Positions 41,467-48,451 of a DNA stretch of 64,000 bases are shown piece by piece (position 1 is the first letter of the stretch; the number at the start of each line of letters is the position of its first letter). Position numbers and translations under genes: made by a program. The notes beneath the pieces were generated by a model. It was not told the DNA's origin and ran no database searches. It worked only from the letters and a program-made list of their open reading frames with translations. The stretch is from a virus: positions 1 to 64,000 of the IMG/VR virus record IMGVR_UViG_3300020182_000010. One strand, 5' to 3'.

Positions 41467-41496
41467 CTTTATATAGTGATTCGTATAGATTGTCAA
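41467..41496 (-). promoter_or_regulatory. sigma70-type early promoter with conserved spacer
   Basis: Minus strand TTGACA, 17-base spacer with ACGAATCACTA, TATAAAG. Drives the ParB-like/HNH genes and rules out starts beyond 41465. Confidence 0.85.
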
Positions 41497-41513
41497 GTGC
41501 TAAATTTTAATAA

Positions 41514-41876
41514 TTAGTCCCACAAATTTTCATAAAATTCACCAAACAATTTAAAGGCATTGGTAAGCCGTTCTTGTGTTTCTTGCATACACTCCTTGCA
41601 TGCTGGATCAGAAAAGTTTGAACATTTATCAGCACAAATATCACCAGCGTCTATTTCTTTTGCCTTTTGTCCAAATGCCCAAATCATTTCATCTAGGATT
41701 TGGTTCCAACTTTCTTCAGTAAGACCGCTAGGATATCCATGTGTTGTTGCTTTGAGTTGTACAAGCATAGGATGAATAATCATAGCAAGTGTATGATCCA
41801 TACTCCAAGTATCGTGTGGTTCTATTTCAACTCTTGTGGCGCGATTTTTACGATATGGGCCTATTTTGACTCGCAT
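41514..41876 (-). CDS. hypothetical protein with Cys cluster (120 aa)
   Basis: 120 aa starting MRVKIGPYRKNRATRVEIEP. The N-terminal MRVKIGPY phrase recurs in T4-like phage proteins of unknown role. Near the C-terminus ICADKCSNFSDPACKECMQ has four Cys (CxxxC...CxxC) that could bind zinc. Own transcriptional context unclear; lies 13 bases after the 66-aa gene. Confidence 0.65.
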   Translation of the reverse strand: MRVKIGPYRKNRATRVEIEPHDTWSMDHTLAMIIHPMLVQLKATTHGYPSGLTEESWNQILDEMIWAFGQKAKEIDAGDICADKCSNFSDPACKECMQETQERLTNAFKLFGEFYENLWD

Positions 41877-41888
41877 AGTCTATACTTT

Positions 41889-42089
41889 CTAATTTATTTG
41901 TTTTGGTCCAGAAGAAGTGAATTCCATGCCATGTGCATTTCCAACATATATTTTTCCATTCCAATTCATTCTAATTCTATTAGTTGCAATATAAGCATCG
42001 AATGATTTACCCGGACGCATATTATCTGCCTCTACTTCAACACTATTGTTATTCATTGTGTTGGTAAGAATTGCTATTGTGTCATACAT
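41889..42089 (-). CDS. small hypothetical protein (66 aa)
   Basis: 66 aa (MYDTIAILTNTMNNNSVEVE...GKSFDAYIATNRIRMNW). Beta-like, no motif. Middle member of a run of four short genes (41514-42537) from the promoter at 42565-42594. Confidence 0.65.
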   Translation of the reverse strand: MYDTIAILTNTMNNNSVEVEADNMRPGKSFDAYIATNRIRMNWNGKIYVGNAHGMEFTSSGPKQIN

Positions 42090-42103
42090 TAATTATTCCT
42101 TGT

Positions 42104-42283
42104 TTAATCAAAAAAGTTACCTTCAATCCAATAAAATTCATCAGGGCCATCACTCCAAATGCCATCTTTTGATTTGGGATTACTCCATAACAATTGGCGA
42201 TTTGCTTGTTCCATAACTGAGATTGCTGTAGCACCTTCAAGTGTTACATTATTTCCATATGCAGTGAATGTATATTTTTTCAT
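42104..42283 (-). CDS. small hypothetical protein (59 aa)
   Basis: Start at ATG 42281-42283 (MKKYTFTAYGNNVTLEGAT) with GAAGG eight bases before. Beta-hairpin-like N-terminus, then helix AISVMEQANRQLLWS. No motif recognised; short gene in the same run. Confidence 0.65.
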   Translation of the reverse strand: MKKYTFTAYGNNVTLEGATAISVMEQANRQLLWSNPKSKDGIWSDGPDEFYWIEGNFFD

Positions 42284-42294
42284 CGTTGTTACCT

Positions 42295-42537
42295 TCAATT
42301 AAAATAAACGTGCAGATTATCATATATTGTATCGCCACCGTTCATTAACGCTGTCCCATCAATAAGATAAGTCATATGTTCTTGCTCAACTACAACCTGG
42401 ATATCACCGCCGTATTTGACCCGTGTACTAGTAATATTACCAATGAAAGGTGCACCTGCATAGTATCCACTAACTTCTGAACCTATAGCGTTATATAAGT
42501 TATCCATAAACGTTTTTTCTTCGTATGACACAATCAT
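42295..42537 (-). CDS. small hypothetical protein (80 aa)
   Basis: 80 aa, MIVSYEEKTFMDNLYNAIGS then SGYYAGAPFIGNITSTRVKY and MTYLIDGTALMNGGDTIYDN. Looks like an OB/beta-barrel-type fold but unassigned. First gene after the promoter 42565-42594; ribosome site AAAGGAAAA. Confidence 0.7.
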   Translation of the reverse strand: MIVSYEEKTFMDNLYNAIGSEVSGYYAGAPFIGNITSTRVKYGGDIQVVVEQEHMTYLIDGTALMNGGDTIYDNLHVYFN

Positions 42538-42564
42538 TTATTTTTCCTTTACAACATATAAGTT

Positions 42565-42594
42565 CTTTATAAAGTGATTCGGTTATAATGTCAA
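42565..42594 (-). promoter_or_regulatory. sigma70-type early promoter with conserved spacer
   Basis: Minus strand TTGACA, 17-base spacer with ACCGAATCACTT, TATAAAG. Drives 42295-42537 and following genes. Confidence 0.85.
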
Positions 42595-42606
42595 GAGAAA
42601 AATAAA

Positions 42607-43206
42607 TTATTTTACAAAGGCGCCAATTCTACCGTGTACATCTGGATAATCACGATATGTGTATCCTTTTGGTGGTTCTGTTGAGTCCCCCTTCCAGACT
42701 GGAATAAAATGATTTATATTGCCAGTGAAATCTTCATTTTTTCGAAAGTGAACTTCTATTAATTTATCACCTATAAATTCACAATTCATCCATGGATTCC
42801 TAGGCAAAAGTTCTATTAGGATTTCTGGAAATGGTATTCTGACATCATTTCTCCTCCAAGAACTCCATTTAACAAAAGTGTTTTCTGGTTTGACACCTTC
42901 AACGCATAAAAACTGTGTACCATTGTAGTAGTCAATACTAAAATGTCTACCCTCAAAGAACTCACACCAAAAGTGACCTATTGGTAGGTCCAGAGTTTCA
43001 CCTTCTATCCATGTCTTTTGAGCACCAAGACCAGGTCCCAGCATATTCACACAGGGTCTAACAATATAATTATCTGCTTTGGGGACATCGAGTCCAACTG
43101 GTCCACAGACATAACCTAGTTTGCGAGATAATATTAATTTATCAAGCGCCCAAATATCATTCGGGCTAATATTATGCCAAACAAAATCTTCTGCGCTATC
43201 TTCCAC
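42607..43206 (-). CDS. conserved phage protein (199 aa), ATP-grasp-like phrase
   Basis: 199 aa; GTG start (MEDSAEDFVWHNISPND). 'YIVRPCVNMLGPGLGA' and GHFWCEFFEGRHFSIDYYNG recur in marine phage proteins and are reminiscent of an ATP-grasp nucleotide-binding core, but the assignment is not certain. Upstream AATAAATA may be a late motif. Sits just before its neighbour's promoter. Confidence 0.6.
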   Translation of the reverse strand: MEDSAEDFVWHNISPNDIWALDKLILSRKLGYVCGPVGLDVPKADNYIVRPCVNMLGPGLGAQKTWIEGETLDLPIGHFWCEFFEGRHFSIDYYNGTQFLCVEGVKPENTFVKWSSWRRNDVRIPFPEILIELLPRNPWMNCEFIGDKLIEVHFRKNEDFTGNINHFIPVWKGDSTEPPKGYTYRDYPDVHGRIGAFVK

Positions 43207-43261
43207 TTTTATACTATCCTAAATTTTTTTACTCATACATATATTTATTTAATTTTAAATA

Positions 43262-43600
43262 TTACAGTAATTTTTGTAAATAATAGTATTCATCTACAGC
43301 AAAAGTTCTTCTAATATTTTTATTTCTATTTCTAGTAGGATTTATTGTGTTTCTAGTATATGCAACTATTTCATAATAATAATCTAACCATATAATATTA
43401 TTAGTACTTACAAATACTCTGTAATCATCAGGTATCATACTATGTACTACACTTTTACTATCTTCGAATTCCCATACAATTTGTGGAATTAGTGCATATC
43501 TCTTTTTTATTTCCCATTTATGCATTGGTTCATAATACGATATTGCATACGGCGTTGTTGGTATTCTGCTTGTGGAAGTTTTTGGAATTGATAATATCAT
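43262..43600 (-). CDS. hypothetical protein (112 aa)
   Basis: 112 aa, basic, beta-rich, aromatic (DYYYEIVAYTRN), no motif. Overlaps the Smr-domain gene by 4 bases, so it is coupled to it. Function unknown. Confidence 0.6.
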   Translation of the reverse strand: MILSIPKTSTSRIPTTPYAISYYEPMHKWEIKKRYALIPQIVWEFEDSKSVVHSMIPDDYRVFVSTNNIIWLDYYYEIVAYTRNTINPTRNRNKNIRRTFAVDEYYYLQKLL

Positions 43601-43887
43601 TTATGAAACTTTTTGTATAGTCCAATTAAATTTAGTTTTTTATTTTCTTCTTTTTTAATTGACGATTTTTTTATAGTTACTCGCCACGCCCCAGTATTTG
43701 GGTCAAGTCTTTCACATTCTAAAGCATACGGATCAGAACTAACCCAGCCTTTAAACTCTGTTGCCATAATTCCATGACCAGTGATAACTGTTGTTTTTTT
43801 TATTTTATTTAAGTAACAAATCTGTGTATGGCTACGGTATAATTCCCAAGCACTATGAATTGTATTTCCATGTAAATCTAACTGCAT
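43597..43887 (-). CDS. Smr-domain protein (small MutS-related)
   Basis: About 96 aa from ATG 43885-43887. MQLDLHGNTIHSAWELYRS opens with the LDLHG motif and continues with VITGHGIMATEFKGWV (TGHG), the two signature loops of Smr domains, which bind and sometimes nick nucleic acid (MutS2 C-terminus, ribosome-rescue SmrB). A longer frame starting at 43920 overlaps the upstream gene by 28 bases. Stand-alone Smr proteins are uncommon in phages; ribosome or branched-DNA cleavage is possible. Confidence 0.8.
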   Translation of the reverse strand: MQLDLHGNTIHSAWELYRSHTQICYLNKIKKTTVITGHGIMATEFKGWVSSDPYALECERLDPNTGAWRVTIKKSSIKKEENKKLNLIGLYKKFHK

Positions 43888-43892
43888 TGTTT

Positions 43893-44342
43893 TTAATCTG
43901 CATGTATATTCACATCCCATACAAATGTACCACGCATTAACATAGTTTTCATATTATTAGGTTGTGTGAGGTAATGCGGATCTCTATCGTTAATAAAAAC
44001 TACAGCATTCTTTCGTAAATTATATGAGTTTCCTAATAAATTATTAATTTCTGGAACAACTATTGGGGACACATTAATATAAAATATTGATGTAGTATCT
44101 AATATTGGTCTTACCACGCCTCGTTCGTCAAGTGATTCATCGTATTGATCCGCACTTAGGTTTGAAACTTCACTCTTTAATATACCAGCGATAGTTTTAC
44201 TAATATTAGGCATTAATGACATATCATTTGTTTGGATTAAACGTTTAATATCTTTAGAAGTATTATCAGGTATAGTTCCCATAATTTTATAAAATGGCAT
44301 TTTGAATTTCTTCGCTGTATATTTGTCTTGTATTTTACTCAT
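43893..44342 (-). CDS. hypothetical protein (149 aa)
   Basis: 149 aa. Basic N-terminus (MSKIQDKYTAKKFKMPFYKI), then DDxxE-like ISADQYDESLDERGVVRPIL and a beta region (TSIFYINVSPIVVPEINNLL). No named domain. Ends six bases before the Smr-domain ATG. A late-type GATAAATA lies across the end of the upstream gene. Confidence 0.6.
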   Translation of the reverse strand: MSKIQDKYTAKKFKMPFYKIMGTIPDNTSKDIKRLIQTNDMSLMPNISKTIAGILKSEVSNLSADQYDESLDERGVVRPILDTTSIFYINVSPIVVPEINNLLGNSYNLRKNAVVFINDRDPHYLTQPNNMKTMLMRGTFVWDVNIHAD

Positions 44343-44374
44343 AATTCTTCTACCACTAATAATTAAACTTAAAC

Positions 44375-44698
44375 TTATTTATCGCTACCTTTGTTAATAA
44401 CACCTTCTGTTTTACATTCTTTTATGAAGTTATTATAATGTTCTGGATATTTAATTTGAACATGCTGTACTATTGATTTATAATCACGAGTTTCTGCATT
44501 GTTTAAAACTACATTACCAGTTGAAATATCAATAATAGTAGTCGCGCTGGTCCACCATCTTTTTCTTATTCTAGTTACAAAAAACACTTCCTCAAACATT
44601 TCCCACTCGCCAATTGTCGCAAAGTTTTTAATTGAAGTATTCTGACCGGCAGCCGGTCTAAATTTATGTACTAATACTATATATGCTTTTTTTGCCAT
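44375..44698 (-). CDS. hypothetical protein (107 aa)
   Basis: 107 aa starting MAKKAYIVLVHKFRPAAGQN; beta-alpha pattern with EVFFVTRIRKRWWTSATTII. Basic, no signal. It overlaps nothing but sits one base from the 138-aa gene upstream; function unknown. Confidence 0.6.
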   Translation of the reverse strand: MAKKAYIVLVHKFRPAAGQNTSIKNFATIGEWEMFEEVFFVTRIRKRWWTSATTIIDISTGNVVLNNAETRDYKSIVQHVQIKYPEHYNNFIKECKTEGVINKGSDK

Positions 44699-44699
44699 A

Positions 44700-45116
44700 T
44701 TATTCTATTACTATCTTATTATCTTTAATAATTATATTATCTCTATTGTTTATATTTATCATACATATAATCCAGTCTTTATTTTTAATTATTTGCGTTT
44801 CTAATTTTATATCATCACACATATTTTCGAGTACATCACTACTATATCCAATAGTATTTGGATCGCCTATAATAACATATTCATACTCTTTTTCTATTAT
44901 TTTCCTTTCACAATATTTTAATGCCCAATGCAAATCATTGGTATCATTTACGAGGATACGAATGTTTCCTTCTTCTATATTACTACGGAAAGGGTTTGGT
45001 GGATCAAGATTAACTGCTATATTATACGAAACCTCACGATGTAACTGCAATAGATAATCATCATATAGTTCTTTACCAATAATAATCTTTGGTTCATAAT
45101 AGTCTTCATATTCCAT
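44700..45116 (-). CDS. hypothetical protein (138 aa)
   Basis: 138 aa, acidic N-terminus MEYEDYYEPKIIIGKELYDD then alternating I/V beta strands (NIRILVNDTNDLHWALKYC, EYEYVIIGDPNTIGYSSD) suggesting a Rossmann-like fold. No catalytic motif. Abuts the clamp-loader gene with no gap. Confidence 0.6.
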   Translation of the reverse strand: MEYEDYYEPKIIIGKELYDDYLLQLHREVSYNIAVNLDPPNPFRSNIEEGNIRILVNDTNDLHWALKYCERKIIEKEYEYVIIGDPNTIGYSSDVLENMCDDIKLETQIIKNKDWIICMININNRDNIIIKDNKIVIE

Positions 45117-46046
45117 TTAGTTATTACCAATATGCTGTAGTTCAAGTAGTGTTGCGCTTAGATTAATTTCAGGATCTGCTACTAACGCATGATTTACTAG
45201 ACCATCACGAATACAAATGAGTGCGCGTCCTTGCGTAATATCATCTTCGCCAAACCAGATTAGATTTTCATACAACTTTCTATATACACTTTCATACTCT
45301 TGTGCTTGTGCTTTAGAAACAATTAGTTTACGTGCCTCTGCAATCTTACCAATCTGAAATAATGCAACATATTCTAGTACCCAATCGCTTTCACCATTCT
45401 CACCTTGTCCTGGCTGTTGTAGTTTATTATCAACGATTGATTGCTGTACCATATTAATACATTTACGTAAATCTGGATATGCTGATTTAACATAAACGTC
45501 AAGCGTATCAATATCTAAATCAATACCCTCACTGATAAGAATAGTTGCTACTCTTGCAGCAAATTCTTGTTCATCTAATTTCTCAATATGATATCCCTGA
45601 CACCGTGAATGAATTGCAGGAATTACTTTATTAGGATAGTTACATGTAAGAATAAACCTACAAGTCATAGAATATGTTTCCATCATATTACGCAAGATTG
45701 CTTGTGCACTTGGAGATAGATAGTCAGCTTCGTCTAATAATACATACTTGAAGTCGCCACCAAATGGCAGACTACTTGCAAATCCACTAATTTTGGTTCG
45801 CATTGTATCTACATTATTTTCATTTGATGCATTGATAATCATGATATCACCGCCATCAACACCTAATTCATTTAATAGAACCTTCGCAAGTGTGGTTTTT
45901 CCTGTACCGGCTGCACCACTGAATAATAGATGTGGAATTGCTCCACTATCTACCCAAGATTTAACTTGACGTTTTTGTTTCTCGTCCCGGAATACATAAT
46001 CTTTTGTCATGGTTGGACGATACTTTTCTACCCATAATTCTTTCAA
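45117..46046 (-). CDS. clamp-loader AAA+ subunit (gp44-like)
   Basis: About 309 aa. RFC small-subunit fold: WVEKYRPTM at the N-terminus, Walker A GAAGTGKTT, Walker B VLLDEADYLS, and the SRC motif HSRCQ, so it is the ATPase of the sliding-clamp loader. Non-ATG start: TTG at 46044-46046 behind GGAGAAG; another TTG eight codons upstream (46070) is possible. The start lies inside the 61-aa frame 45961-46146, implying translational coupling. Partner gp62 and clamp gp45 are not in this window. Confidence 0.9.
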   Translation of the reverse strand: MKELWVEKYRPTMTKDYVFRDEKQKRQVKSWVDSGAIPHLLFSGAAGTGKTTLAKVLLNELGVDGGDIMIINASNENNVDTMRTKISGFASSLPFGGDFKYVLLDEADYLSPSAQAILRNMMETYSMTCRFILTCNYPNKVIPAIHSRCQGYHIEKLDEQEFAARVATILISEGIDLDIDTLDVYVKSAYPDLRKCINMVQQSIVDNKLQQPGQGENGESDWVLEYVALFQIGKIAEARKLIVSKAQAQEYESVYRKLYENLIWFGEDDITQGRALICIRDGLVNHALVADPEINLSATLLELQHIGNN

Positions 46047-46146
46047 GTTCTTCTCCGTATTGATCTTCAAATTTTTGTTCTAGTTCTTTCATGTAGACGG
46101 AATTATCGTTTAACATGTCACTTAGTTTAACATTTTTTACAGTCAT
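45961..46146 (-). CDS. small hypothetical protein (61 aa), overlaps clamp loader
   Basis: ATG 46144-46146 (MTVKNVKLSDMLNDNSVYMK), helical first half; its last ~28 codons overlap the clamp-loader N-terminus in another frame. A clean 5' region and ATG favour a real upstream gene whose translation may set up the TTG start of gp44. Function unknown. Confidence 0.5.
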   Translation of the reverse strand: MTVKNVKLSDMLNDNSVYMKELEQKFEDQYGEELERIMGRKVSSNHDKRLCIPGRETKTSS

Positions 46147-46164
46147 TGTCAAGTTATACTTTCT

Positions 46165-46521
46165 TTATAATGCACTTTGAACTAAATTCATCATTACTGC
46201 GGTTCCACTAATACTACTGCCAATCATAATAGCACGGTCACTCCACGCCATTCCCACATATACCCATCCGATTGAACTAAGTACATATAAAAATTGTCCT
46301 AGAAATACCATATTTGCACTGATAAGAAATACACCAGTAACGGCTAAAATCATACTAAGCCATTTAACATACCAATCGATAGTACCTGTTGGTGTTGTTG
46401 GTGTAAGGTCCTCGACTTCTGTTTGTAGTTCTGATAGTTCTTGCTTTAATCTCTTGCGTTCTTGTGCATATTCAATCGCAAGTTTTTTAGCATTACTTTC
46501 TTTTAATTCTGTATCTACCAT
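46165..46521 (-). CDS. conserved membrane protein (118 aa)
   Basis: 118 aa. N-terminal coiled-coil (QERKRLKQELSELQTEVEDL) then two or three membrane segments (SMILAVTGVFLISANMVFLG, IMIGSSISGTAVMMNLV). Conserved in marine T4-like phages, role unknown. The WSDRAIMIGSSISGTA stretch is typical of this family. Confidence 0.72.
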   Translation of the reverse strand: MVDTELKESNAKKLAIEYAQERKRLKQELSELQTEVEDLTPTTPTGTIDWYVKWLSMILAVTGVFLISANMVFLGQFLYVLSSIGWVYVGMAWSDRAIMIGSSISGTAVMMNLVQSAL

Positions 46522-46531
46522 TTTTAATCTC

Positions 46532-46846
46532 TTATGCTATTCGTTTTCTCACTGTTCCACTTTTAGTATAGTACGTTTTGCGTACACTATTAAGTCCACC
46601 CTGGACTCGCCCTGGATATTCACCAAGAAATGTTCCAGCACGTAGTTCATCAGGATTGATATATTCTTTATGAAAATGTTCGATTTCATCCCATACATCT
46701 AGCATTGTTTTTGACATTTCATCAAAGAATTGGTCTGAGAAAATAGGATTATCATCTTTGTAATACGCATATGCTGCCATTAAATACCATGGGACCATCA
46801 TATTAATATTGTTCGCAAAGATTTTTGCGGCGGGTGTATCTAGCAT
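46532..46846 (-). CDS. conserved phage hypothetical protein (104 aa)
   Basis: 104 aa from ATG 46844-46846, which overlaps the stop of the small gene upstream (TGATG). Contains NINMMVPWYLMAAYAYYKDD, SDQFFDEMSKTMLDVWDEIE and RAGTFLGEYPGRVQGGLNS, a family seen in T4-like marine phages. Helical, soluble, unknown function. Confidence 0.72.
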   Translation of the reverse strand: MLDTPAAKIFANNINMMVPWYLMAAYAYYKDDNPIFSDQFFDEMSKTMLDVWDEIEHFHKEYINPDELRAGTFLGEYPGRVQGGLNSVRKTYYTKSGTVRKRIA

Positions 46847-46977
46847 CACTCTACCATTTTAAAAGTTACCGGAATATAGTGTGCATCTAATTCATCACGA
46901 TATTCCATTGCATCTAGTACACAATAAAATGTGCGAGTTACAAGTTTGCCTTTTACATTTCCAGTTATTATATACAT
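46846..46977 (-). CDS. 43-aa small protein
   Basis: ATG 46975-46977 overlaps the stop of the 76-aa gene. MYIITGNVKGKLVTRTFYCV then DAMEYRDELDAHYIPVTFKM; beta-like. Coupled TGATG junction to the 104-aa gene downstream supports a real gene; function unknown. Confidence 0.6.
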   Translation of the reverse strand: MYIITGNVKGKLVTRTFYCVLDAMEYRDELDAHYIPVTFKMVE

Positions 46978-47198
46978 TTTACACCAATTTCAGTAAGCAT
47001 TATTTTTGCAAGAGATGTTTTGTCAAGTGTTTGCCTATCTACTGTATCTTCTAGTAACATTTGTACGAGTGTTTCAAACATTAATTGTTCACTATACAAT
47101 AATGCGTCTTTGAAATCTCTCATTTGTTCAGCAGTTTCTAATTGCCATATAGCATCCATCATTAGACATTGTTCTTCTGTTAAATTATAAAGAGTCAT
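46968..47198 (-). CDS. small helical protein (76 aa)
   Basis: 76 aa, all helical (EEQCLMMDAIWQLETAEQMR, LVQMLLEDTVDRQTLDKTSL). No motif. Upstream of the coupled chain 46532-46977. Confidence 0.65.
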   Translation of the reverse strand: MTLYNLTEEQCLMMDAIWQLETAEQMRDFKDALLYSEQLMFETLVQMLLEDTVDRQTLDKTSLAKIMLTEIGVKCI

Positions 47199-47209
47199 AT
47201 TATTACCTA

Positions 47210-47464
47210 TTAGAGTAATGATTTAAAGAAATCAATAGAGTTATTCCATAACACTATTACCATATTAAATAGATCAGTTGAAATCCATGTGATAATATCT
47301 ATTGATAGGGTCGCTAACAGATTCGCTGCAAGTAAAATAATAATAATATTTAATTTAAATTTAAGACCTCGCCACATGCTTTTACGTTTTTTCAGTGCAA
47401 TTTTTAATTCAACAGGACTTGCATCATCAAGTCCATATACTACTGCTTGTGTTTTTTTATCCAT
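47210..47464 (-). CDS. small membrane protein (84 aa)
   Basis: 84 aa with basic N-terminus (KIALKKRKSMWRGLKFKLN) and one or two hydrophobic stretches (IIIILLAANLLATLSIDII, NMVIVLWNNSIDFFKSLL). Likely inner-membrane peptide of unknown role, followed eleven bases later by the 76-aa gene. Confidence 0.65.
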   Translation of the reverse strand: MDKKTQAVVYGLDDASPVELKIALKKRKSMWRGLKFKLNIIIILLAANLLATLSIDIITWISTDLFNMVIVLWNNSIDFFKSLL

Positions 47465-47471
47465 AATCTGT

Positions 47472-47663
47472 TTAGTCCATTCTATCTAAGCCGCTATCTT
47501 CACACGGCCATTTTTCAGCATTGTTAGGAAATAAATCATTTAGTATATCATTTACTTCATATACAGTAATCGTGTGCTGTTCATCAACGTGTTTTCGATC
47601 TTTTACTAACTTTAGTAAATAATCTGGAATTTCACTAAGACATTTATAATTAAAGTTATTCAT
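47472..47663 (-). CDS. small hypothetical protein (63 aa)
   Basis: Start ATG 47661-47663, overlapping the upstream gene's stop (ATGAATAA). MNNFNYKCLSEIPDYLLKLV then QHTITVYEVNDILNDLFP. Soluble, acidic, no motif. Confidence 0.65.
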   Translation of the reverse strand: MNNFNYKCLSEIPDYLLKLVKDRKHVDEQHTITVYEVNDILNDLFPNNAEKWPCEDSGLDRMD

Positions 47664-47871
47664 CAAACTTCATATATTCTACTTGTTGGTCACCGTTTTC
47701 TAATGTTCTACGGCTTTTGACTCGGATGAATTTTAATTCTTCTAACTGTTGTAGTAGTACGTCAACGGCATTTGCCGAACCAATTTTACGTCCATGATGT
47801 CTTCCCATCATAAAGATAACACCTGCAATTAATACGGCCCACAATCCAGAAGGTTCTGTAAACATTTCCAT
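47656..47871 (-). CDS. small membrane protein (71 aa)
   Basis: 71 aa; N-terminal hydrophobic helix (PSGLWAVLIAGVIFMMGRHH) followed by a basic stretch GRKIGSANAV and a cytoplasmic helix. Own promoter 47894-47922. Function unknown. Confidence 0.68.
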   Translation of the reverse strand: MEMFTEPSGLWAVLIAGVIFMMGRHHGRKIGSANAVDVLLQQLEELKFIRVKSRRTLENGDQQVEYMKFDE

Positions 47872-47893
47872 TTTTTATCTCCTATACATTAGT

Positions 47894-47922
47894 AATATAT
47901 AATGATTCTATTATAATGTCAA
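47894..47922 (-). promoter_or_regulatory. sigma70-type promoter
   Basis: Minus strand TTGACA, 17-base spacer with AGAATCATTA, TATATT; variant of the conserved early promoter, upstream of the 71-aa membrane protein. Confidence 0.72.
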
Positions 47923-47926
47923 GTAG

Positions 47927-48355
47927 TTATTTTTTTAATCTATTAATTTCTTCTGCATTCCTTGCAATATTTTCATCTTGTGCCTGATCAATAATAGTTT
48001 TTAGTTTTTGTGCTTTTTCTTCATCACTATCGATATGTAGGTCTTTCTTTATAACTTTTTCTAATTTTAGCATGGGAATGCGTTCATTAGGAACATACCT
48101 CCATGTATATCCTCTATCTGAGTAGATGCCGAATACGGTTTCAGTCATTCCTATTTTAACTATCATGGCTAATTCGCCATCTAGTAATACCTCGTGACCT
48201 TCTTGGAATGCTGGATTCATTTTGAACTTTAGACCTTTAGCAAGGCCTGTTGCAAAGTCTTTAAACCATATTGCAACTACTAATGAAATTAGTACACCAA
48301 TCCACGGTAGTAATAAATCACTAAATTCCATACTCAAAGTATCCAAACTTGCCAT
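47927..48355 (-). CDS. MscS-like small membrane protein
   Basis: 142 aa. One membrane segment (~13-31, DLLLPWIGVLISLVVAIWF), then a beta domain resembling the MscS middle domain: NPAFQEGHEVLLDGELAMIV, GMTETVFGIYSDRGYTWRYV and PNERI. The C-terminus is a charged helix. MscS channels need several TM helices; this is a minimal version that could act on membrane tension or partner with host channels. A TATAAATA late motif lies around 48378-48385. Confidence 0.65.
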   Translation of the reverse strand: MASLDTLSMEFSDLLLPWIGVLISLVVAIWFKDFATGLAKGLKFKMNPAFQEGHEVLLDGELAMIVKIGMTETVFGIYSDRGYTWRYVPNERIPMLKLEKVIKKDLHIDSDEEKAQKLKTIIDQAQDENIARNAEEINRLKK

Positions 48356-48396
48356 ACTTATCCCCTATAATATAAGATATTTATATAAATTGACAA

Positions 48397-48424
48397 TAAA
48401 AAAGCGCCCAGAAGGACGCTTTTT
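48397..48424 (-). terminator. Rho-independent terminator
   Basis: Minus strand AGCGTCC-TTCT-GGGCGCT followed by six T. Ends the 1105-aa fibre transcript. Confidence 0.85.
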
Positions 48425-48451
48425 AGTTTTTATAGAACTTTAATCTTGTTG

